Shown: piece by piece, positions 45,800 to 55,806 of the stretch
Layout of the letters: each line of letters starts with the position of its first letter
Position numbering within the stretch: position 1 is the first letter of the stretch
The notes under the pieces: model-generated
Told to the model about the DNA's origin: nothing
Seen by the model: the letters and a program-made list of their open reading frames with translations, nothing else
The model's database searches: none
Source of the DNA: Sipunculus nudus
Taxonomy: Eukaryota > Annelida > Sipuncula > Golfingiida > Sipunculidae
Length of the DNA: 64,000 nt
Direction: 5' to 3'
NCBI GenBank assembly: GCA_026874595.1
Contig: CM049312.1
Location: 66,682,929 to 66,746,928 of the forward strand
Made by a program: the position numbers and the translations under genes

Positions 45800-47480
45800 T
45801 CAAGGGAGATGCCTGGAGTGAAGCAGTTACATGACAAAGGTGAGGGCTGCATCTCCCACTGCAGACCACTGGACTGGGTTGGCTTACGGAATATTATATA
45901 TGAAAACTTGAAAATGAGTACCCTTTTTCACGAATTCCTTTCAAATTTCAGATTTTATTAACTTAAAACATCTGTGCATCAAGTGAAAATAAAAGCGAAT
46001 GTACATTCATGAAAAAAATTTGGAATATAGTCAAGTTGGGCAAAATTTAAGGTAATGATTATACATTTATGTTAATAACTTATAATATTTACAACATTTT
46101 GATATAATTTCTGATATACAACTGAAACTAAGTTGACTATAGAAATATGCTTGAAATAAGCTCTCTAGCTAAGCAATTTTTCATTGTAATGTAATTGCGG
46201 ATACTATGTTTTGACCGGGTTCCGCCGCCGCCGCCGCCGCCGCGTTCGTTTCCGGGGAACTCCTCTGAGACTACTGGACGGATTTTTCCGAAACTTACAC
46301 CAATTATCGGGTCACATGTGAACTGGTACCTAACAAATTGGCGTTGACCTCTGACCTCTCCTCTCTGCCCAGCGTCCATTGGTGCGTCTGTTTCCACACA
46401 AAACCACATATCTCGGGAACCGTTTGACCGATCAGGAACAAAGTTATGTACAAATGTAGCCCTTGGATAGCTTTATAACATACACAAAAAAATGGTGGCG
46501 CCACCTGCAACCATGTTTGCACGGTGTCCATCTGTTCGTCTGCCTTGGGTTAAAATCACTCATTTCTCTGCAGTGGTTTGACTAATTCACTTAAAATTCG
46601 GCATGCCTATATATATCCTGGATAGCTTTCTTGATTTTATGACAGGTGGCGCCACCTTCATTCACGTTCACGCTGCAGACATCCAAGCTCATATCTCGGG
46701 AACCCTTTGACCGATTGGGCCAAAATTTTGCATGTGTATAGATCTCACATAGCTCTTTTCATACACAAAAAATGGTGGCGCCACCTGCAACCATGTTTGC
46801 ACAGCATCCGTTTGTTTGTCTGCCGTTGGATAAAATCACTCATATCTCGGCAGTGGTTTGACATATCTGCCTAAAATTTTCGAGGTTTATACATCCTGGA
46901 CAGCTCTCTTGATTTTATGACAGGTGGCGCCACCTACATTCTAGTTTACGCTGCAGTCATCCAAACTCATATCTCGGGAACCCTTTGACCGATTTGGCCA
47001 AAGTTTTGCATGTGTATAGATCTCACAATGCTCTTTTCATACGCAAAACTGGTGGCGCCACCTGCAACCATTTTTGCACAGCGTCTGTCTGTTTGTCTGC
47101 CACGGGCTAAAATCACTCATATACATGTAGTGGTTTGACTTATCTGCCTTAAATTTTGCATATGTATACAACTTGGACAGCTTTCTGGATTTTGTGGTAG
47201 GTGGCACAACCTACGTTTCGGCTGCAGACATCCATGCTAATATGCAACACTTCACTCTATATCCCCTTGCCACTCAATCCATGCCTCACTTCACCTGTTC
47301 CACTCTGATTTTGGCGGATACACGTAGTCGCTTGTCGACTACCCGTATTCTAGTTGAGTAAATATATTAATTTTCCTGATTTTTGACAAAGTGCATTATA
47401 TGTTAAGGCCTATCACTTCAATAATTTACGGGATATTGAACTAATATTGACAGCCTAACACAAAAAAAAAAAGTTTGTTT
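45800..47480 (+). mobile_element. Type-2-like element remnant interrupted by module K
   Basis: 45820-46195 matches the 3' half of type-2 elements ('gtgagggctgcat', 'gttgggcaaaatttaaggta', 'acaactgaaact'). The match resumes after 47352 ('gtaaatatattaattttcctg', 'caaagtgcattata'). Module K separates the halves in reverse orientation. No 3' hairpin was found, so the host copy is incomplete. Confidence 0.55.
46199..47352 (-). mobile_element. Module K, reverse orientation
   Basis: Reverse complement of 2170-3475, with the same ends (GGATACTATGTTTTGACC left, CTACCCGTATTCTAGTT right). It has five exact GGTGGCGCCACC palindromes (46494, 46645, 46774, 46923, 47051). A (CCG)n run lies at about 46222-46242. 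A perfect DR1 site TGACCTCTGACCT lies at 46345-46357. The minus-strand frame at 46137-46409 is repeat sequence, not a gene. Confidence 0.7.
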
Positions 47481-47492
47481 GGGAGACCCTGT

Positions 47493-47494
<2 letters not shown>

Positions 47495-47551
<57 letters not shown>
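47495..47551. repeat. TA microsatellite
   Basis: Uninterrupted TA dinucleotides. Confidence 0.95.
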
Positions 47552-47553
<2 letters not shown>

Positions 47554-48920
47554 CACGCTTTGCAGAGATTATTGAAAAGATCTACATTTGTGGTTATGTC
47601 AATATGTAAACGTATATTTAATACTGCATGATAAAGGTTATCTTGCAAATGACTGCGATGATTTATATTCTACAGCCTGTACGTGTTTTCTTTCAACCTT
47701 ATTATTTTTGATTTGCCAAACTCATTGCGTTGCGCAGAAAAAAAGGTAACTTCTTAAAAGTAAATTTCACGTAATGCGTCGACCATTGTGTACCTTTCTC
47801 TACTCGGATATTAACCCGCATTACATTTCTGTACTTTGACATTAAAGCTATCTATGTACACATTCATAGAGTTGTCCTGTACCGGCAACGGCAACGACAA
47901 CACGTTTTGGGTGTACACAAATATGGCAAACTTTAGGCCCATAACCGGAGACTAGATCGCACGTGTTTTGTTCATCACGATGGACCTTTAGGGCGACGAT
48001 ATTCTTCTAAATATTACCGTTGACATAAGGTGAGATAAGGTGATGATAAGGTGAGAAAGTTAAGGGTTATACTGGGTCCAATTTATTTATTTACGAAGAC
48101 AGAATAAAAATTTTAGTGAAGCCATTTTATCCCGAATCCCCAGAGTTCACGCAGACCCAACGAGTGAAAATCGCTCCTGTGGCAATTTCACACATGCGCT
48201 GACGGTCACAAAATAACACCAAAGTAACAAAAATATTAATCTGCTTCCCAAGCCTCCGCAATGTGGGTGGTCCCTATTGTGGCTCCTCAACCCGAGTTTG
48301 CATTCTCTTATTCGGCCCATATTCCCAGGTTCATTTGTGTATATACATCTGTGAATATTCATTGATAATGTTCCTGAATCGAAATCATGTAAGAGATCCA
48401 TATCAATATACAATCGATGGCGGCACCATGGCTATAAAATGTCTTTTGGTTAATTGGTTGGTTTTATTTTAAATGGGGCTCCGTGGGAGAGACCAGCTGT
48501 CAGATGCTCTGTCAGATGCCCACTCACCCCGGAATTGAGAGCACTGGACACCCTTACTCTGAAGTTCTTGGCGCTCGACCGTGACTTGAACAATAGGGCA
48601 GCCAAGCATGGTTCCCAGCCTCACGGAGTGAGCTTCGCGCAAGGCAGGCTGGTTAATATGCTAGTGGACAGGCCTGTGTGGCGCCCGAGGCACGACCTTG
48701 TTTGCATTCACTTATTTTTTTGCAAATATTCCAATGTTCGTTAGTACAAGAAGTGACGGGACATTTGGAAATATTTCCTAATGACGCTCCAGAATCCGGA
48801 AAAAAGATTCAGCATCCACACCACAATATATTCGTGTTTTCCTTGGTCCATTCCCATAATGCTCTGAATATCATTTCATCCCGTTTATGATTGCGCGAGT
48901 TATGCTGCGAACAACACACA
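47552..48920. other. Intergenic; no gene recognised
   Basis: It contains a GC-richer stretch (about 48460-48710). Near 48290 and 48700 a phrase recurs ('gtttgcattc.cttatt...tattcc.a.gttc'), suggesting a small diverged duplication. Open frames at 48147-48413 (minus) and 48454-48744 (plus) have no recognisable domain. Confidence 0.4.
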
Positions 48921-49745
48921 AACAAGGCCTACAGACGTAATGTGAACCTATGCAGTAGGTGAAACAATGTGCAATGCAAGTACTAAACATTTTGAACCAG
49001 AGTATAAGCACCAATTACATATACGTCACTTCAGAAATATTTGCATGGATGTACACAACACAAAATGATTGTAGGTGGCGCTACCAGTCTTGTGTACAAG
49101 AAAGCCATCGAGGAAGTATGGACGCAAAATTTCATGCAGATGCTTTTAAAGCACTCTTGGGCTATGTGCAAAGATGCATGACACCCAAAAACAGTTGTAG
49201 GTGGCACAGTCTTGTATACAAGACGAACTATCAAAGATGTTTGGACATGCATAATTTCAGGCTGATATGTAAAATCACTCCTGAGAAATAAGCAGGAGCT
49301 AGACTACAAAAATTATTGAAGGTGGCGCCACCCGTTTTGTAAAGGACGATGCTATCCGAAATGTATATATACATGCCCAATTTCAGGCTGATATATCGAA
49401 TCCCTCCCGAGAAATAAGCAGGTCTTACGCTGTGCAAAAATCATGGTTGGTGACGACATAAGTCTTGTGCATAAATAGGCCAAAATTTCAGGCTGATACA
49501 TCAAACTTCTCTGAGTCAGGTGCACTGGTCTCACAATGCTTAGCTGGGGCAGGCAAATGGCCCAAATCAAGCGAAACTAATTGCCAGCAGCAGCTACTGC
49601 ACTGAATGAACTCTTGACCTGTTGCAAGTCTGATACAGTTGGCAGTCTGCCAAAGCTATAAATAGATCGAGACTGAAACTTGGTCTGTTGCCAAATCTTA
49701 AATAGTTGGAAGTCTGCCAAGCTATTTATAGACACGATCAATTTT
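48921..49745 (+). mobile_element. Family H element, copy 3
   Basis: Starts AACAAG (48921-48926) with a decayed hairpin (GGCCTACAGACG). Four ~125-bp core units follow: 'ggtggcgctacc' 49075, 'ggtggcacag' 49201, GGTGGCGCCACC exact 49321-49332, 'ggtgacgaca' 49449. The 'ggcagtctgccaaagctata' tail follows, with TATAAATAG at about 49656. Confidence 0.65.
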
Positions 49746-50154
49746 TGGCATGTTGCCAGATCTGTTTATGCATACTGAAAGGCTGACTACAAGACTGTTT
49801 TTTTAAGCTGCATATTCATAAGATTTTTGTTTTTCGAAATGTCTCGAATAATAACAAATATCTATTGAATGCAAAATCAGAGAACAGATATATTTTATTC
49901 ATGGATTTATCTAAGCTGGACATGGAACCAATTATTTATGTTGCTTTAACAGCTCTGCTTGTATACCCAAAGAGCTAAGTTTAATACAATAAATCTACTA
50001 GCTTTGTCTACCAAAGTATCTTTCATTGTTAAAGGTCAAATAATTTTTGAACCCCCCAAAAAAATCATTTTTGATTGGGAAATATCATTTAAGGGTCATT
50101 CTACAGAAAACAACCCAAATCATGAAAATTCATGTCCCTAACATTCACAGGGCC

Positions 50155-50219
<65 letters not shown>

Positions 50220-50525
50220 GCCATCAGGATTTAATTTTAGCATTTTACATTTTGTGCTTAATTTGAGCTTATTTGTTTAGAGAAGTAATACCTTAAATGC
50301 TTCAAATCTATACTTAATGGTTCAAAGGTCATTAAAATGTACCTGTCCCTAGGCCATAATAAAAACTGATTATCCTCTTATTTTTAATAAAATTGGTATA
50401 GGCCTAGATTTTTTTTCACTCTTCATGTTTATAATAAAATCGTTCCTTAAAAACTTCCACAAGTTTCTTTACATCCTTCTAATTTTTCCACTTTTATTGC
50501 GATTAAATGTCCCCGGATTTTTTTT
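49746..50525. other. AT-rich spacer with TA microsatellite
   Basis: TA run at 50158-50217. Nothing else recognised. Confidence 0.5.
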
Positions 50526-51522
50526 CAACACCGTTATAAAGACGATTTGATCGTCATGACGCGATATTGATTGATTACTCCTTGTTTAAAATCCACTTAA
50601 GTTGAAGTAACGTCACAGAATGACTCCATAAAACCATCATGATCGGCATGTATTTTGTCATTTTACAACAGGAAATTTCCATAATTGTGTAAAAATGTCC
50701 GTAAATTTATTGCTTTTCAACACCGTTACCTATTTTCCTCCAAAATAATGGAAATATTTCTGCTTTTTCTTAGTTTTGGAATATAGCTCACACTGTCAAC
50801 ACATACATATACTGAGTACTAGAAAGGTTGAAGGAGCAATTAAGTTTCTTCGAATAAATATCATATCTTTGTTTCAACACCATTATGCATCAACACCGTT
50901 ACTTTTCAGTTTTAACGGTGATGAATGTCAGTGAACGGTTTTGAAAGAAAAAGGTGGCAGGATGGATGTAAGATCAAAATTCTACAAACTGACATTGTCA
51001 TTCAGGAATTTCATGGTTTTTATAACGATCACTGTGTAATGTAGTTTTAAATATTAAACTTTAAAATATTATATAAGAAGTCTGCTTGCTTAAAATAATA
51101 ATTTTGCCAATGATTACATTTATTGTAATTCAGCACCGTTATCCTTTTACAACACCGTCATATTTTGAATATAAACATAAATTTCAAGAAAAAAAAGACT
51201 TGAAACATATCAGAAATTGCTTTTATCTCCTGTATTTTTTATTTACCGAGGTAGATGTCTATATTTTCCTTCGTTTTATTGTATTATACGTTCTATGGGT
51301 TGCAGTTCTATATTTTGTTTCAGGGTTTAAACGTAACTCGTAAAATTTAAAATATGCATTTTACAGGGTTAAAATATATTTTTATAATAAAATACATCGT
51401 ACAGGTGAGCCTTCTTATTTTTTCTAAATTAATAATGTGGGACCATGAAATTGGCATGAAAATATCAAGCTCAATCTTTCATTATAATTTCCAAGCCTTG
51501 CATAAAGTCTGTAACGGTGTTG
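50526..51522. promoter_or_regulatory. Irregular cluster of CAACACCGTTA motifs
   Basis: Exact copies at 50526-50536, 50718-50728, 50891-50901 and, reversed, 51512-51522. One-mismatch copies at 50875, 50913 (reversed), 51131 and 51150. Spacing is irregular and the flanks differ, so this is not a simple tandem repeat. The CCGTTA/TAACGG core matches the MYB consensus YAACNG. Function is inferred only. Confidence 0.4.
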
Positions 51523-51679
51523 ATATTGATGATACACATAGGACATTAATTTAGCGAAAACTTTACATTAAGTAAAGTGCTCTGCTGAAATTAATTTCAT
51601 ATAGTTTACATTTTTTATTCCCATGTGAGACTATAAAATAAACATTATGATAAGTTATTTTCTGATGTTGTACCTGCTT

Positions 51680-52740
51680 AAATGGGTCGTTTTTCGTAGA
51701 ATAACCATTAAGAAAACTAGAACAATGGTCACCTATAAAACATTTTTGTGTAAGGTTTCAGAAGTTGAAACAACAGTTTTGCAGAAGAAGATTATTGCAG
51801 TCCTTAGTTTGAAATAGGCTTACTAATGGCCACAAGACCAACTTAGGCTTTCACTCTACCGAAAATCATTGAACCCAACCTATCTTTATACAATTGAAAG
51901 AATCTTACCCTAGAATAATTCTTTTGAAAATATTAAACCATTCAGCTTGACAGTTTCATCATAAAACAATTGTAATCTAGAAGGGGCTAAAATTATGAGG
52001 ATTTGCCTGTAAAAAACAGGTAGATAGTATGAGCCATGTGACCATATATTGCACAAAACTTGGTGATAACAGCTCCTGTCGTTTCTGAGGTTATGTTAGT
52101 ATGCGTACTTGGCCAAATGACTAAGTTTAAATTCCTGTAACTCAGCCCAAATCCATCGAACCAAAACCATTTGAACAAACTTGACAGAACTCATCTCTGG
52201 GATAATTTCTTTGAAATATTGAACAATTCTAAAGATTTTCAAAGTTTTTCAAGCCTTTTTCCCCAGTAAAATGTAAGTCGGTCCAGGTGCCGCCACAAAA
52301 TGTATAATCCCACATTTGATATGTGACAGATTTTAGCATAAAATTTCGGAATGCTAGCTCCTCTTATTCCTGCTAAATTATGGGTTAATTTACTGACCGA
52401 TGCCCCTATACAAAAAAGGTCAATGCAGGTGGAGCCACCAATATCTCAATTTCAAATATGTGACCAACATTTGCATTAAATTTGATGATAATAGCCCCTT
52501 TTCTGATTCTTTGTTTTTAGTATGCTTTTTTCGCCAAATGACCAAGTTCAGCTTCCTGTAACTCGGTCAGATATCACCAAACTGGAACCATTCGAACAAA
52601 CTTAGGAGAGATTTTTTTCTGGGCTCATTTCTGTGAAATATTGGACAATTTGGATAAACGGTTTTCGAGAAGATTTTAACGTTTTTTTAGCTTTTCCTAA
52701 TAAAATGGAAAGTTTGGTTTTGCAGATTTTGAGATAGTAT
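51680..52740 (+). repeat. Family I block, copy 3
   Basis: Diverged match to 37900-38600: 'attgaac..aacctatct', 'atcatttctgtgaaatatt', 'aatgcaggtggagccacca' at 52424, 'gaccaacatttgcatt'. It follows H copy 3 after a ~1.9-kb interruption. Confidence 0.55.
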
Positions 52741-52912
52741 GGGTAGATACTGACGATGGATGACGCCACACCATCACAGAAGTTCACTTAAAACGAACGG
52801 GAATGACCGCCTGCCCCGCCTGGCGGAATCTATATGTGATTTTTCACATATATTCGCGCACATGGAAACACAGCTTTACGCCGTTAAATTTCCTTTAAGA
52901 AATGAACTCCTT

Positions 52913-52916
<4 letters not shown>

Positions 52917-52955
<39 letters not shown>
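52917..52955. repeat. CT microsatellite
   Basis: Uninterrupted CT dinucleotides. Confidence 0.95.
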
Positions 52956-52958
<3 letters not shown>

Positions 52959-54247
52959 CACATTCACAAGCCTTAGAACACTTCACCCAGTGACATAAAG
53001 TTACCTTCGATCAGCAAAAGAAAGTTGATGATACTACCAACATTGAAATCTTTGACATAACTCGTTCATTCTATCATAATGTATTTATTGACCTATATAT
53101 ATGATGGGATGGTATATTCACTATATTATATACACTAATATCAACAAATCTGTACATAATCAACAAGCATCATGTATGAAAGTTGAGTGAATTACATGCA
53201 AGCTTGCATATCGACATCACGCCCATTATTACATAATTATTCGTATCGCCCTGGAGACCTCGTGACACTATGAACACCCCAGTGTTGACACAATTACGTA
53301 CTCATCATCGCATACGGACCCAGTAGAACAAAATGGTTCTAAATCAGCTTCTCTCCTTCCGCACTCATCACGTTACATTTGCTGAAACTCAATCCACTTA
53401 CTAACTACTTGCAGAGGTTGCAACCAGCATTTACCATATATACGTCCGTCAAGGCTCTTGCACAGAGTTAAGAAACGGGGATATTTTTTTAAGAAACTGA
53501 AGATTCAGTAAGATTTACTGCACATAACAATTGGTAATTTGCACTACTGATTAGAAAATATTGCTTTGGCAATGATGTACCCAGGAGGGGGTATAAACGC
53601 AGGATGACCTATTTTTCTTGACACTGACTTTAAGTGCATGCTCCACATACAAGTCCCCTATCCTTGGATACGGATATCTCAAAACCTTTGCGGGTGTACT
53701 ACCCATGGAAACCTACAACACCTTGACCAAAGTAAACTTATAACAATAATAGCATTATACCCACCCCGAAGTTGCCCATGGCAACTGACAACTCACACAT
53801 GACATGTATCTGACTGACAAAACGTAGCTAAATTATCTGTTATTAAAATGGCATTTTGACAGTCACCATCTAATTCACAAGTTTGACAGTGATGAACCCT
53901 GGTTCACTTGGATTAGCTAAAGCTCAATAATTTTATTTAACTTCCTCATTTTAATTAATGCCCTGATAACCCCAGGTTTGCTGAGACGATCAGTTGGTGT
54001 AGTCCATTAACACCTTATTATTACAAATAGGCTTAAATACACAGCACTTGCAAAAAAATAAAACCCTATAAACGTGTTATTTCACAGGACACTTTTTATC
54101 ATTGCTCCTTTGTCTAAACATGGAGATACGATTAGAAGGAGTAACTACTGGGATCGAGGTACAGAATCAAAGGCATACGCCTTTGCAACGTTACAGTGCT
54201 AATTAAAATTTAGATGACACAATTTCAATACAGCTGAAAAAAAATAT
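52956..54247. other. Intergenic, repeat-poor, no gene recognised
   Basis: Unique-looking sequence with no identifiable exon. It may be distal 3' flank of PHF12. Confidence 0.4.
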
Positions 54248-54547
54248 TTATCTAGAAAGGGACTGATGTTGATATGACAGCTTCCTTGCCAAGCGATTTT
54301 GCGGTATCCTCGGTGATGTATCAGGGATGACCCTACCACGATGGGCAAGCGCCGGTAGCCAGATCAAAGGGCATTTACACCTTGGTGTGAGGTTTCTAAT
54401 CAAGATCGAAAGCAACATCGGGCACGATCCTAGCAGTTGCTGCACCTGATTGTATCTCCAAGTCTTAACATTGTTCAAAAAGGGAAATCTGCTTACAATA
54501 TTGATGCACAGTTCAAACAACTGAAGGGTAAACTGGCACCATTCCAA
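54248..54547 (-). other. ~300-bp anomalous block with a 99-codon ORF
   Basis: It is compositionally distinct (more GC and CpG) from the AT-rich flanks and free of local repeats. The minus strand is open for 99 codons (e.g. QVQQLLGSCPMLLSILI), and the plus strand is also open in stretches. I recognise no protein family. A retrocopied non-coding RNA, an exon of an unknown gene or an old processed pseudogene are all possible. Confidence 0.25.
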
Positions 54548-54559
54548 GTTAAGAAATGG

Positions 54560-55806
54560 CTTTAAGAGCTTTAAACTAGTTATGCAGTGGTCGAGTTACA
54601 TTAATTCCAACTCATTCCATTTACCCAATGCTTTCAAAGGCTGGGCTGGCTGTACAGAACCTCCAGGGTGCTCCAGCCAATGAGAGCAGGGCAATGCTGG
54701 GGTGGAATCATAAGAAACTTTGTTAAATCCAAAATGCTCTACACCATTGGTTGCAATATTCTTAATGTGCCAGTGACCTTGCAGCCATATAAGGAAAAAG
54801 TGGCCTTTGAGAGCAGTAGGTTAGTGAAATGACTGAGAATGAATGTTACATGACCGCTACATAAAGCGCCAATCAGATATTGTAACATTTACCATATATG
54901 TGGTCTCACAAATCCACGTCCCCAGTGAAATTACATCTTGTCACGTAAAGGGCAACAGCAGACTTCTCTGTCACAAGTACACATCATAAGAAAATATGCT
55001 AACCCCATAAACATGCTAAATTGTTCATTGATTTACCGACAGATGGTGCTGTGTGCAATTGTATTGCCAAGCACATGCTTCATTCAGTTACATTATGGTT
55101 AACAAATATGACAAATTCTCCTTGAAATTGGGCCCCGTTTAAGCCCTTTCCTATTTTTAAGTTACAGATTACAAGAAAAAAATGCAGCTGATGTTACAGA
55201 GAAATAATTTAACAACAAGATAACATTTCCCCTGAATACAGCATTCATTCAGTCCGCGCATGTCGAGTCATGACCTCTTAACAAATTACAAACCCCCCAT
55301 CAAACTCCTGTAAATATACAGCAACTTTCATTCAATTCATTCCAAGTTAAAGAATCTACTACAAGTACATTTGTCCAGTGAAAGTCTGGAACTGTCATAA
55401 TGAGCATTATGCACTTTTCTCCACAAATCACTACCAAGGAAGGCAGTAATTAAACCTGATTTAAATAATATGTAACCACTTAATGTGGAATTACTGGATT
55501 TTCCAACATGTGAAAATCAAAGAATATAATTTCATGTATTTAATGAATTTTCAATTTCCAATGTGGTCAGGTTGAACAAGATACCTGAAACAACATTGTC
55601 AAATGCTACCAAGAAATGCTGACCCATTTGGGACCAACACCTGTCTTCAGGACAAAGTGATCTTCATTAATTTCTGACTGAAAATTTTATCAGTATTAAA
55701 TAACCCCTAGTTCCTTGCTGGTTTACCTTTGGTAAATGTTCACACTGCCCAAGGAACTAGACCTTTTATGTGGCATGCTCCATTATTTGGCCCCTCAACT
55801 AGACTT
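54560..55806. other. Intergenic, nothing recognised
   Basis: Unique-looking AT-rich sequence; no exon recognised. Confidence 0.4.

Noticed and set aside
46137-46409. Minus-strand frame containing FVRYQFT, resembling the expected UNC119 exon 3
   Set aside because: It lies upstream of UNC119 exon 1 on the same strand, so the order is wrong. The sequence is part of repeat module K (also at 24600-24760), and the match ends after seven residues. Coincidence.
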